Positions 43,043 through 55,400 of a stretch of DNA of 64,000 bases are shown piece by piece (the stretch's first letter is position 1; the number at the start of each line of letters is the position of its first letter). The notes beneath the pieces are model-generated. The model saw only the letters and a list, made by a program, of their open reading frames with translations, did not search any database and was not told the DNA's origin. A program made the translations under genes and the position numbers. The DNA comes from Prosapia bicincta. Its lineage: Eukaryota; Arthropoda; Insecta; Hemiptera; Cercopidae. Location of the stretch: NCBI GenBank assembly GCA_036971475.1, contig JBAIZL010000001.1, positions 99,228,850-99,292,849 on the forward strand. Reading direction: 5' to 3'.

Positions 43043-44949
43043 GTGAGTCTAATTATTCAGCCCTCACACTGGAATATGTTTAGTTTATTAGAATTAATTT
43101 TACAGAAATAAACATGTTTATTGTTTAAAAGTAACAGCTAGTCTTATCACCATCTGAAGGTACAAACATTAATATGATTGTTAATAATGAACGAACGATT
43201 TCTATCTGGGTCCAAACTACTAAAACAGCTTTAAACTATAGCGGTCTCAGGTGTTATTCTCAAGTATATTTCTTTTATGTCTGCACTACACTCTTCTTTG
43301 TGGTAAAAATTGCACTAATCAAAGTGGTTAAATCTTTGTAACGAGTTGTAAAAAATCCATTGTTATCAAAGGCTGTAGAGCCTCGACTTGTATAATATAT
43401 GAAAACATATATATTTACTGTTAAGACATAATGATTCTTGTTTATAAGCATTGCATATATAATTAGTAGGATGAGCAAGTATTTTTGTTTAACTAATTTA
43501 TTTCTTTTAGACTATTGTAATCAAAAACTGAATTACTATATGATTTCGTAATTTATTTAGATCTATTAAACCATAAATAAACTCTTGCTTTTGCAATTTA
43601 TAACGAATCAGTGGATTTGTAGATTCTAATGACCATTTAATGCTTTTACATCCGTGTTTATAATTTAATCTTAAATACAATTTTTGAATTTTATGATGAC
43701 TTAAATGGTAGTTGTAGGACTTTACAAAGGGTAGGAAGATTGATGAGCGTCAACGGAAGGGGTTGCAATGAAAATTAACTCTATAGGGGAGACGAGATGA
43801 TAGTATTTTAAGAACCCTTAGAAACAATATAAGAAAAGGTTGTAAGAAGTGAAAAGTAGGGCAGAGAATTAAGAACGAGTTTTCTTTCAATATTGGGTGA
43901 AATGTGTAAGATCGTTATGGCTAAGATAAAGAGTCTTGCGTGAACTCGGGTCATGTGTTTTGGGCAGTTCAGCCTAATAGGATTGGTACTTTGGATTTGA
44001 GCTATTTTATTCTTTTGCAATGATGGACACTGTGATGAACCGGAACGACTCGTCATAGGAAGATTGCCAGAGACTGAATGCTAAAATACTACACGGTCAT
44101 AGGTCGGCGATGAGTACATTGCTCAATCCCGTCACAGAAACGGTAAAAAAAACATATTTGCTAATTTATGAAATTATAAATTATTCATATGCAACGGAAA
44201 TTGCAAAAATATGTCTTATAATGTCGAAAATTCTTCTAATATAGTTAAATAATAACTCGTGCTGGCAGTTCAGAAATAAAAGACTTTTGAAATGATACAC
44301 ATTTAACCTCAATTTACAACACTTTGAGAATGATTGTAAATATAAATTCAAGGTTTATTTAAATACGTATCATTATTATACGTCTTTACAATATATCTAT
44401 GAAGTGTCCAGTTAGGATAAGTTGGTTAAAAATAATAAAGTTTAGAACGCGATATAAGCAGTTGATAGGCCACCTGAAGTAGAAAATGCATTACCGTATA
44501 CGAGGCTGGAAGCAACTTCACTTTCAAACCGGTTAGCTTAGGTTAGGAAATTATTTTCTTTTTATATAACCACATCTATAATAACCGGATAACCTGTAGT
44601 ATAGTATAGTATAATGCTCTGTTTTATAGAGAAAAATTAAGTTGGTAAAATTATTTTGAAAAAAAGAGTTTGTTTCTGTGATTTTTTAAACATTATGAAG
44701 AACATTGCTTTTCTGTTTCTGAAAACTTTCTTTATGATCAGTTTTAAATTTTGCATTATTTGGTAACATACGAGTAAGCGGTAATTACCATGAAATTATT
44801 CTGTATATTGTGTGAGTAATTTAGTCTCAATTCCTCAAAGTTGGTCTGAAATAAATGTTTGGCTCGATGAAGGTGTTTTAAATATATCATAAGTAAAATA
44901 CATAAATGAGTGAATTTCCTACATTATTTGAAAAATATTTTTATTACTA
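43043..44949. other. Intron-like AT-rich stretch
   Basis: No second exon, array or transposon recognised. Short - strand frames at 43275 and 43808 lack motifs. Confidence 0.5.
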
Positions 44950-45385
44950 TTTTAAAATTTTCAACATGAATCTGACAAATGATTATTTGGTTAATCTTTT
45001 CTTTTTTTTTCTTTAAATATTGACCTTTATCATGTTTTAAAATTTTCAAGATGAATCTGACAAATGATTATTTGATTAATCTTTTCTTTTTTTTCTTTAA
45101 ATATTGACCTTTATCATGTTTTAAAATTTTCAACATGAATCTGACAAATGATTATTTGATTAATCTTTTCTTTTTTTTTCTTTAAATATTGACCTTTATC
45201 ATGTTTTAAAATTTTCAACATGAATCTGACAAATGATTATTTGATTAATCTTTTCTTTTTTTTTCTTTAAATATTGACCTTTATCATGTTTTAAAATTTT
45301 CAAGATGAATCTGACAAATGATTATTCGGTTAATCTTTTCTTTTTCTTCTTTAAATATTGACCTTATATCATGTTTAAAAATTTT
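44950..45385. repeat. Tandem repeat, ~85-bp unit, five copies
   Basis: 'tcaacatgaatctgac' or 'tcaagatgaatctgac' occurs at 44961, 45046, 45130, 45215 and 45300 (84-85-bp period). Each is followed by a T-rich run and 'aaatattgacctttatcatg'. Length differences come from the poly-T tract. Confidence 0.95.
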
Positions 45386-46579
45386 TTATATTCAGCTCTA
45401 AAAATAAGTAGACGAATATTGTTCCTTGAGGGAGAAATTAAAATTATTGGCCACCCTTTAAACTTAGCTTGCCATGTTGTTATTGTTAAAATAACAAAAC
45501 ACGTCACTATTTTTCTAGTTTGTTCTGGTTTGTAAAAACTAGAAATACATCAACAGTGTCTTTGGCAATGCGATTGCCAATAATTTGACTTAAAAGATGA
45601 AATAATGTAACAAATATTTTGATTTAGAGTTTTATGCTGTCAGTAAAAAAGAGTGTATGAACATTTTCAATAACTTTTCTGATACGTAGGCCTACTTAGT
45701 TGGAACCAATTTCTACCATAACATTCGGTTTGAACCAAGAAAGTGTACTAAATAAACTAGTAGACAAATATGTAGCATTAGAAAAATTCTAAAAATATTG
45801 CGTGTAAAATAGAAATGCATTGTATAAAGTCAACAAGATAGAACCGAACAAACTTTCAGTAACTGAGAGCTTAGAGAAAAAAAACTTGAAATTTATATTT
45901 GTACGCAATTTTGAAATAATGTGTCACAAAAAGTGTATAGTAATATTTAGGTTACCAATTTTGATGTCTTTTATAATACAATCTCAGTGCACATTTTGAA
46001 TAGAGACAACAAAAAAAGTCAGTTGGTTTTGTCTCTTCATATACAAATCTACTGTTTGTTTATATGTATAGGATGTTTTGTAAAAATAGGATTTATTCCA
46101 CAGACAAGCAGATTTATACCATATCACACACTTTGTGTTTCTATCAGCTTCTCTCTGATAAATACATAATACCCCTCGTTCCAGCTTAGCAAGGTTTAGA
46201 ACCCGTGTAAGCTGCTATTCTCACTGATTCGAATTTTCTCCGCTAGGCTGCGCCCTGCTGATAACGTAATCTATCCCCCGCCCTCAGATTTATTTGATGG
46301 ACTTATAATAAATCTTTATTTTCTTAGAAATACGACAATTACGGGGGAAATTTATACGATCTACTACCCCAGAAACTGGGTAAAATCTATACGACTGTAA
46401 TAAAGTGATATTAATAATAATATAACTGTAGCAAATGCAGTAATAGGCTGCAGTTTATCCTCCATATAACATCTAAACCTGCACCAGGATGAGAGTTAAT
46501 ACATTTCCTCACCAACACACAATTAACCTAAAATTTAACTGTGATACAGACAAGCATAGACAAGGGAGGAAGGGATAGC
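45386..46579. other. AT-rich non-coding stretch
   Basis: No supportable gene or repeat. Confidence 0.5.
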
Positions 46580-46618
<39 letters not shown>

Positions 46619-46630
46619 GGGGGGGAGGAG
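46580..46630. repeat. (GA)n microsatellite with G-run
   Basis: About 32 bp of GA repeats (46581-46612), then 'gataga' and a run of nine or more G. On the opposite strand this gives Ser/Leu runs in a spurious frame. Confidence 0.95.
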
Positions 46631-47875
46631 AATGAGAGTTAGTTATAAGAAATTTCTGACAAAAAGGAATAGACACAAATTTTACACTCAAACACTTGGA
46701 AATTCATTAATTTGAGAAGAAAAGTAAATCAACTCTTTCGTCATTTAGAGAAGCATTATATTGATATCAGGATATAATATTATAAATAATCTGTATCTTT
46801 GTATCATACGTTGTGTCGTCCTATTTTTTTATTTGTATTCGTTTCATCTTTGGTTTCTTGAGTAGTGTGAGGTACTTCATGACTTAGCAGAACTATCTAG
46901 ACTCATCTTCTTCGTTTCAACAATCGATCTAATTGTTTTAATTCCCCCTATGGTGTAATGCCTTCGATTGGTCCTAATTTCTCTCAAACGTCTCTTCAAA
47001 CGAATTCTCCATCAGAAACTGATGTATCTATATACACAATATTTTAATTACTGTAATTTCCTTCTTTGGTTTAGGTTCTTTTATATTTGATTCTTCATTG
47101 ACGCCTTCAAAACTCGTTTTTTATTTTATAAATACGTTCTCATTTATCTGGTTACTTTTCTTTCATTTTTTGTTCTTCATCTACGTCTTTTAAAACAACA
47201 TTGTTTTCCCATGTCTTCGGCTCATTTTTCTTTAAATCCTTATGTAATTGGTTTCGGATTGCATATAAATCAGTATAATACACCGTTACCTTTCCATTAC
47301 CTTCCAGCTCGTATTACTACTTGCAAGAATCCTTTAGTATGTTACTTACAATTAACTAAAACTGTCTTGGATTTGTAAAATTGAATAATTTAATATTTTA
47401 TAGTCTCTTAATTTGTACTATAAAGTACATTGGTTCTTATTGAGATTCTACGACAGGAAATCCAGGAATATTAAGACTCAATGTAAAAATTCGGTTTCAC
47501 GGAACGACTGTTGATGGTAACAAGGCTATTCGGTTTGTTAGGCAAATGGAAAGAGTCGAAATTTTTATTCAGTTACTCAAAATGTTATTTAGAAGCTCGG
47601 TTCGTAGTTATTCGGCATCTAGTAAAGAAATAACAAGGGTGAACGAAAAGAATATCGGGACTCAAAGTACCAATCTCTTATCTAGGAGAGGAATAACAAA
47701 CCTCAGCTTACGTATCCGTTCACCAGGAAAGGAGAAACAAGTCTTAACATAACTGTTCTATTCCTGGGAAAGAAATATCAAAGCTCAACTCACCTAAACT
47801 GTTTCCAAATAGGAGAATTGTGAGCCCAATATAATTATTTGGTTTTTATAAACGGAAAATCTTGTATAAAATGTG
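46631..47875. other. Non-coding stretch
   Basis: Pyrimidine-rich in places. A 68-codon + frame at 47546 has no motif. No supportable gene. Confidence 0.45.
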
Positions 47876-48440
47876 AATTACTGAGAGTAGCTTACATAGC
47901 TTACAGGCTAATACTCATAGCTTACATAACTTACAGCGTACTACTCATAGCTTACGTAGCTTACAGCCTACTACTCATAGCTTACATAGCTTACAGCCTA
48001 CTACTCATAGCTTACATAACTTACAGCCTACTACTCATAGCTTACATAGCTTACAGTCTACTACTCATAGCTTACATAGCTTACAGTCTACTACTCATAG
48101 CTTACGTAACTTACAGCCTACTCATAGCTTACATAGCTTACAGTCTACTACTCATAGCTTACATAGCTTACAGGCTACTACTCATAGCTTACATAGGTTA
48201 CAGCCTACTACTCATAGCTTACGTAGCTTACAGTCTACTACTAATAGCTTACATAGCTTACAGCCTACTACTCTTATCTTACATAGCTTACCGCCTACTA
48301 CTCATAGCTTACAGCCTACTACTCATAGCTTACATAGCTTACAGTCTACTACTCATAACTCACATAGCTTACAGCCTACTACTCATAGCTTACATAGCTT
48401 ACATAGTTTACAGCCTTCTACTCATAGCTTACAGTAATAA
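47876..48440. repeat. 30-bp minisatellite, about 18 copies
   Basis: The unit 'ctactactcatagcttacatagcttacagc' varies by single bases and a few 12-18-bp deletions. As 30 is a multiple of three, one + strand frame (47839-48477, 212 codons) stays open and would encode a monotonous hydrophobic Leu-Leu-Ile-Ala-Tyr-type repeat. Indels are multiples of three, so the frame survives, but there is no other sign of a gene. Confidence 0.93.
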
Positions 48441-49178
48441 TATACGGCATCTTAGTTATTCTCTTATTGTACGTTAAAGTGTAATTTCGAATATGCGATG
48501 ATCGACCTTAAGGTATAAAGAGCTGTCTATAGCATTGTCCCAGTTTAGCTTTGAGTGTGGAAATATTTTTAAATTAAGGATTGCAAAACATGTATTAGAT
48601 TTTGTGAAATATTAGATTACCATTCACTATAATGTCCTTTCAAAATTAAATTAATGTCACTCTAATTTTCCTTCATCACTAACTAAAAACTTCATTTCAC
48701 CGCTTCTACCGAGCGAGCAACAGCAAATCGAACCATGTAGTGTTTAAACGTCACAAAAGGAAATATTAATTCTAATGGTAGCATAAATTGTTTGACCACC
48801 CCTTTCCGTCCCCTAATGGTTGTTAATGCATGCGACTTATTAGAACGCGACATTCATACCCCTACCCTCGTGTCTCCATTAGGGGCTTTTAAAATATCCT
48901 TCGGTCCATGTACTCTGAAATGATGTTTAGGTAGATAAGTTGCGGTTTTATTACGAGCGGCGTCAGTACTAGCGTATACGGAAAGACAGACACAATATGA
49001 CTCCCGATAGGTAACACGCTTCATATTTATTAAACAAAACGCGGAAGGAAAATGTCCTGATTCAACGATTATCTTAGGACGTTTATACAAAAGAATGCCA
49101 AATGGAAATAATATTTGAATATAATAGAGTACAATTTATAAATACCAATAGTAGAAACAAAATTTTTAATTAATCACA
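48441..49178. other. Non-coding stretch
   Basis: Slightly higher GC near 48780-49000 with no recognisable gene or repeat. Confidence 0.45.
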
Positions 49179-49607
49179 ATGTTCGAAATAAGTTTACGTT
49201 ATACAAATTTCTGTGTTTTGAAAGGCAATTGGCCTGGGAGATTAAGAGCGTTTCAATCATCTGGTGAACAAATCTTTGTTTCATGTCTTGAGAACCAAAA
49301 AACGTCATTGGTTAACCCAATAAAGGTAATTAAGAATGCCTTAGGTCCAAAGAAATTAGGAATGTATGATGTGATACATAAAATATTTCATTTGCTACAT
49401 GAATTTAAATTTAATGGCAAAATGGAATTAACACCATTGATTTTGGTGTTAACTTTAATTACAACTAATACGGTTAAGTTAAACATTTTTGATGAGGTCA
49501 CACTTCATGTGAGTGTAATTGTCCCAACTGAAGAGTTTGGAGATCAGAGTCGCTCTTCACATTATTCACCCTTAACGTTTAGGGTGGTTTGTTGGAAGAT
49601 CAAGTGA
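49179..49607 (+). CDS. Hypothetical 142-residue open frame
   Basis: Unusually long for this AT-rich background outside repeats. The predicted product has no signal peptide, zinc finger or transposase motif I recognise. A hydrophobic stretch of about 14 residues lies near residues 85-100 (LTPLILVLTLITTN). There is no clear promoter, splice signal or poly(A) context specific to it. It may be a chance frame, an exon or an old transposon remnant; I favour chance or remnant. Confidence 0.2.
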   Translation: MFEISLRYTNFCVLKGNWPGRLRAFQSSGEQIFVSCLENQKTSLVNPIKVIKNALGPKKLGMYDVIHKIFHLLHEFKFNGKMELTPLILVLTLITTNTVKLNIFDEVTLHVSVIVPTEEFGDQSRSSHYSPLTFRVVCWKIK

Positions 49608-49989
49608 TGGATATTAAGTACAGTAAACGTGAACGGACACTATAGAATGTTGACAGTCTGTTTTTCCCAAGTGGAAGATATTGGAGTGGTCAAAAGGGCT
49701 AAAATATGGTTCTACTAGCTTCTGTACTGTATAAGCATTACTCTCTCTCTCTCTAAAGAACTATACAATGAATATCTAATAAAACTATTTAACGATTGAA
49801 TAAGGTAGTGTTACGTTCCTATTGACTTCTTAACGTCTCATTTTATTTTATAAATAAAATTATTTAAAGATATTGTCTTTATATTTGCACTTCTGCATTA
49901 TAATGACAACTTATAGGCCTACTAAATTTCGATGCTGAAACAATGCTACATTGGTCTATCTTTAAATAACATCTATTTTCAATTTATAA
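49608..49989. other. Non-coding flank with short (CT)n
   Basis: A (CT)n run of about 15 bp lies near 49740. Otherwise AT-rich with no gene. It borders the large satellite array. Confidence 0.5.
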
Positions 49990-50240
49990 CTGTTTTATAT
50001 ACCTGTGAGGACTTACTATTTACGTCATACTGGTATTCAAAGCCATATCACGCATCATATCAGCTTCAAATAAAGCCTTGTAATAACTGATAGGGCTTAT
50101 TGCTTTACTACTAAACTATCTTCGTTATGTTGAAATTAAAAGACATATCACGCATCAAAAACATATACAAAGATTAAACCTCCTCTATAACTGCAAGGCC
50201 ATTCGCCTTACAACCAAAGTATGCACGTTACGTTAATATT
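49990..50240. repeat. Diverged ~100-bp satellite monomers (left edge)
   Basis: Two to three monomers with 'acatatcacgcatcaaa', 'aactg.taggg' and 'cttactgcttact'-type phrases, clearly related to the array that follows but strongly diverged. Edge units being oldest is usual for satellites. Confidence 0.85.
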
Positions 50241-51500
50241 CAAAGACATATCACGTATCAAAATCGCTGAAAAATCAGGCCCTCATATAACTGGGAGGGA
50301 TCTCTGCTTACTATCCAATTATCTACGTCTTGGTGAGATTCAAAGCAATGTCATGAATCGAATTAAGTGCAAAGAGCCATATCCTTTAAAAACTGTGAGT
50401 CCAACCTCGTTAATGCCAAAGTATGTAAGTCACGTTGATATGAAAAACAATATCACGCATAAAAATAACTCCAAAGTTACCTTATTATAACTGAGATGGC
50501 TTACTGCTTACTGCCCAACTATCTACGTCTTGGTGAGATTCAAAGCAATGTCATGCATCGAATTAAGTGCAAAGAGCCATATCCTTTAAAAACTGTGAGT
50601 CCAATCTCGTTAATGCCAAAGTATGTAAGTCACGTTGATATGAAAAACAATATCACGCATAAAAATAACTCCAAAGTTACCTTATTATAACTGAGATGGC
50701 TTACTGCTTACTGCCCAACTATCTACGTCTTGGTGAGATTCAAAGCAATGTCATGAATCGAATTAAGTGCAAAGAGCCATATCCTTTAAAAACTGTTAGT
50801 CCAATCTCGTTAATGCCAAAGTATGTAAGTCACGCTGATATTAAAAACAATATCACGCATAAAAATAACTCCAAAGTTGCCTTATTATAACTGGGAGGGC
50901 TTACTGCTTACTGCCCAACTATCTACGTCTTGGTGAGATTCAAAGCAATGTCATGCATCGAATTAAGTGCAAAGAGCCATATCCTTTAAAAACTGTGAGT
51001 CCAATCTCGTTAATGCCAAAGTATGTAAGTCACGTTGATATGAAAAACAATATCACGCATAAAAATAACTCCAAAGTTGCCTTATTATAACTGGGAGGGC
51101 TTACTGCTTACTGCCCAACTATCTACGTCTTGGTGAGATTCAAAGCAATGTCATGCATCGAATTAAGTGCAAAGAGCCATATCCTTTAAAAACTGTGAGT
51201 CCAATCTCGTTAATGCCAAAGTATGTAAGTCACGCTGATATGAAAAACAATATCACGCATAAAAATAACTCCAAAGTTGCCTTATTATAACTGGGAGGGC
51301 TTACTGCTTACTGACCAACTATCTACGTCTTGGTGAGATTCAAAGCAATGTCATGAATCGAATTAAGTGCAAAGAGCCATATCCTTTAAAAACTGTGAGT
51401 CCAATCTCGTTAAAGCCAAAGTATGTAAGTCACGCTGATATGAAAAACAATATCACGCATAAAAATAACTCCAAAGTTACCTTATTATAACTGGGAGGGC
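50241..51500. repeat. Satellite block with 200-bp dimeric unit, about six copies
   Basis: 'gattcaaagcaatgtcatg' occurs at 50337, 50537, 50737, 50937, 51137 and 51337, exactly 200 bp apart. Each unit is two ~100-bp halves of the same monomer family: one with 'caaagcaatgtcatgcatcg', the other with 'aaaaacaatatcacgcataa'. This is a higher-order (dimer) repeat. Short frames (64-89 codons) recur in each unit and are incidental. Confidence 0.95.
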
Positions 51501-52380
51501 TTACTGAATACTGAGTAACTATCTGCATCATTTTGATATTTAAAACCATATCACGCATCAGAACAACTAAAAATTCACGCTTTCTTATAACTGGAAGGGC
51601 TTACTACTTACTACCCAACTATCTGTGAAATTTGGATATTTAAAACTATATTGCGGATCAGAACCGCTCCAAAGTCACTCTTTCTTATAACTGGGAGAGC
51701 TTACTGCCTCACTAGCGTTATTTTGATATTTAAAACCATATCACGCATCAGAACAGCTGCAAAGTCACGCCTTATTATAACCGAGAGAGCTTACTGCTTA
51801 CTGACTAACTATCTGTCATTTTGATATTTAAAAACATATCCCGCATCAGAACAGCTCCAAAGTCACTCTTTCTTATAACTGGGAGAGCTTACTGCTTACT
51901 ACCCAACTATCTGCATCATTTTGATATTTGAAATGATATCGCGCATCAGAACAGCTGCAAAGTCGCGCCTTATTAAAACTGGGAGAGCTTACTGCTTACT
52001 GACTAACTATCTGTCATTTTGATATTTAAAAACATATCCCGCATCAGAACAGCTCCAAAGTCACTCTTTCTTATAACTGGGAGAGCTTACTGCTTACTAC
52101 CAAACTATCTGCGTCATGCTGATAATTGAAGCCATATAACGCATCAGAACATGTACAAAGTTACACTTTCTTATAACTGAGATGGCTTACTGCCTCACTA
52201 TCTGCGTCGTTTTGATATTTAAAAGCATATCACGCGTCAGAACAACTGCAAAGTCACGCTTTCTTATAACTGGGGGGGGGGGGCTTACTGCTTGCTACCC
52301 AACTATCTACGCCACGCTATTGTTCAAAGTCACATAATGCATCAAAACAGCTGGAAAATGATCATTTTATAACTAGGAGA
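51501..52380. repeat. Diverged ~90-100-bp satellite monomers (middle)
   Basis: About nine monomers with 'ttttgatatttaaaa.catatc' and 'cgcatcagaacagctgcaaa' phrases, more variable than the flanking blocks. One carries a G-run near 52272-52282. Confidence 0.9.
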
Positions 52381-53910
52381 TCCTAATGTTTATTGGCTAT
52401 CTTCTATGTCACGCTAATATTCAAAGCCGTATAACGCAACGAAACAGTTTCGAAGTCATCTTATCTATAACTGGAGGCCTAGTGTTTAGTGCCAAACTAT
52501 CTACGTCAAGCTGATAATCAAAACCGTATAACGCAACGAAATAGCTTCGAAGTCATCTTATCTATAACTGGAGGCATACTGTTTAGTGCCAAACTGTCTA
52601 CGTAAAGCTGATAATCAAAGCCGTATAACGCAAAGAAATAGCTTCGAAGTCAGCTTATCTATAACTGGAAGCATACTGTTTAGTGCCAAACTATCTATGT
52701 CAAGCTGATAATCAAAACTGTATAACGCAACGAAACAGCTTCGAAGTCATCTTATCTATAACTGGAGGCATACTGTTTAGTGCCAAACTGTCTACGTCAA
52801 GCTGATAATCAAAGCCGTATAACGCAACGAAATAGCTTCGAAGTCAGCTTATCTATAACTGGAAGCATACTGTTTAGTGCCAAACTATCTACGTCAAGCT
52901 GATAATCAAAGCCGTATAACGCAACGAAATAGCTTTGAAGTCATCTTATCTATAACTGGAGGCATACTGTTTAGTGCCAAACTATCTATGTCACGCTAAT
53001 ATTCAAAGCCGTATAACGCAACGAAATAGCTTCGAAGTCATCTTATCTATAACTGGAGGCATACTGTTTAGTGGCAAACTATCTATGTCACGCTAATATT
53101 CAAAGCCGTATAACGCAACGAAATAGCTTCGAAGTCATCTTATCTATAACTGGAGGCATACTGTTTAGTGCCAAACTATCTATGTCACGCTAATATTCAA
53201 AGCAGTATAACGCAACGAAATAGCTTCGAAGTCATCTTATCTATAACTGGAGGCCTACTGTTTAGTGCCAAACTATCTATGTCACGCTAATATTCAAAGC
53301 CGTATAACGCAACGAAATAGCTTCGAAGTCATCTTATCTATAACTGGAGGCATACTGTTTAGTGCCAAACTATCTATGTCACGCTAATATTCAAAGCCGT
53401 ATAACGCAACGAAATAGCTTCGAAGTCAGCTTATCTATAACTGGAGGCATACTGTTTAGTGCCAAACTATCTATGTCACGCTAATATTCAAAGCCGTATA
53501 ACGCAACGAAATAGCTTCGAAGTCAGCTTATCTATAACTGGAGGCATACTGTTTAGTGCCAAACTATCTATGTCACGCTAATATTCAAAGCCGTATAACG
53601 CAACGAAATAGCTTCGAAGTCAGCTTATCTATAACTGGAGGCATACTGTTTAGTGGCAAACTATCTATGTCACGCTAATATTCAAAGCCGTATAACGCAA
53701 CGAAATAGCTTCGAAGTCATCTTATCTATAACTGGAGGCATACTGTTTAGTGCCAAACTATCTATGTCATGCTAATATTCAAAGCCGTATAACGCAACGA
53801 AATAGTTTCGAAGTCAGCTTATCTATAACTGGAGGCCTACTGTTTAGTGCCAAACTATCTACGTCACGTTGATATTCAAAGCCATATCCGCATTAAAACA
53901 GATCCCAGAA
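52381..53910. repeat. Homogenised 97-bp satellite block, about 15 copies
   Basis: Units with 'aaagccgtataacgcaacga', 'aatagcttcgaagtcatctt' and 'aggcatactgtttagtgcca' recur at 97 bp (for example 53005, 53102 and 53199). Two subtypes alternate in clusters: 'gtcaagctgataatcaaa' (earlier) and 'gtcacgctaatattcaaa' (later). The last unit degrades at about 53895. Confidence 0.95.
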
Positions 53911-53920
53911 GCCTTTTCAA

Positions 53921-53949
53921 AGATTAGGATACGGAAAATATCCTAATCT
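53921..53949. repeat. Perfect 11-bp hairpin at the satellite edge
   Basis: AGATTAGGATA (53921-53931), loop CGGAAAA, TATCCTAATCT (53939-53949). It lies about 20 bp beyond the last satellite unit. Confidence 0.8.
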
Positions 53950-54141
53950 ACTGCGTAACGAACGCAATCGACCGCACTTCCCGCCAAACAGGTTTTACGT
54001 TCATTTCGTAAAGATTAAATTGTCAGAGAGCGGAGATTCGATGTAATCGATTAAGCCTTTTGTTTGGGACATCATCTTCTCGAGTGGAAAGATATGGGCG
54101 AGTACAAAGAGAGGAGAGGTGTGTGCGAGGGTGAAACTTAC

Positions 54142-54245
54142 CCCTTGGTAAGGGTGTGCATCGCTCATCGCCGATAGTCTATTAAGTTTAAAGTAGACTA
54201 TATTGCTGCGGTTGGGGTTCTCGTGTGGCTCTGCTGACTTGCATC
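54142..54245 (-). other. Candidate first exon on the - strand (weak)
   Basis: In a GC-richer island, the - strand reads ATG at 54168 and nine codons (M-S-D-A-H-P-Y-Q-G), then GTAAGT at 54141-54136, a near-consensus donor. The upstream sequence resembles a 5'UTR. Nothing shows a partner exon further along the - strand, and the first candidates would lie beyond the satellite. The 5' boundary is arbitrary. I put this forward only because composition, ATG and donor coincide. Confidence 0.22.
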
Positions 54246-54519
54246 TCTATTCGTTGATTTTTAAATACGCTTCTGACATCTAATGTCCCTTGCATAGGAG
54301 CAAATGCTAATGAGATACTTAACTACATACAAACATGAAAATTTTAAATAATCCAAAATTTTGATTCAAAACCTTTCGTTAAACTTCAGAAATTTCATTT
54401 TGACTACATAAGAGGCATTCAAAGTTTAAAAATTAATTCAGTTTTCATTGGCAATGCAATTTTTCAGTCCACTCATATTTACTTTTAATAAGCTATAATT
54501 CAATGCAAAACCCCTTAGT

Positions 54520-55400
54520 ACATACAAGCAAGTAGTCCAACTATTGTATTCGGCTATCTATATCTCTGTAGCGGCCACACCTCACTGTAAAACGGCGATC
54601 ACTGTAATCGCATCACCCAAACTGAATATTTTATACAGTGATCTGCAAATCTGCAAACTCTCTCTTTCACTCTCTCTCTCTCTCACTCTATCTATCTATC
54701 TATCTATCTCTTACTACGTAGTACATATAGTCTATTCAGCTATCTGAATCTCTGCGATACACCTAAGTGTAATTCAGTGAACGCCTCGCCCGAACGTATT
54801 ATTTATTTATCTGCATATCTGTACACAGCTCTGAAAACTCTCTCTATATATCTATTACATCGCCTTATTATTGTCTTCAGCTATATGGATCTTCTTTTGG
54901 TGGATAACTCTCTAGCAATGCTAAACAGTTCGTTCAGCTAGTGGTCTAAATTAGGTTTCGTTCACCACAAAACCTCGCTGTACATAGCTTACTATGTAGT
55001 CCAATTTGTGTAATCAGCACACCGAATCTTCTTTCAATTTGTATATTAAGCGAACTGAATCTTCTTTGAATCCATGTTTCTTTCAACATCGTTTAACATG
55101 TCCAAACGAATTCACTGCATTCGGTTATCTGAATTTACGTTCGCTACAAAGCCTCACTATACATAACTTACTATATCGGCCAATTATTGAATCCAGCTAC
55201 CAGAATCTCGTTTCGCTGCATAGGTATCTGTAAATCCTTTGAAACACCACCAAAAAGAACTATTTGGCTAGCTGTATTTCTGTCTACCTCCATTTTAATC
55301 CCTTATGCAGAACGCTTACTGTGTCATCTAAGCTGCGCATTTGAAGTTTTTTCTCTTATTCGACTTTACATGGCGTAAATAAGAAAATCATTCCTCTAAA
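54520..55400. repeat. Decayed tandem repeat, roughly 200-bp spacing, with (CT)n and (TATC)n
   Basis: Phrases of the type 'cttactatgtagtccaattt' plus 'cagctatctgaatct' recur near 54520, 54712, 54990 and 55165. 'acctcactgtaaa', 'acctcgctgtacat' and 'cctcactatacat' recur likewise. (CT)n and (TATC)n microsatellites lie at 54657-54710. The region is an old eroded array. Confidence 0.6.

Noticed and set aside
50221..50890. Repeated 64-89-codon + strand frames
   Set aside because: They recur every 200 bp with the satellite unit and have no independent support.
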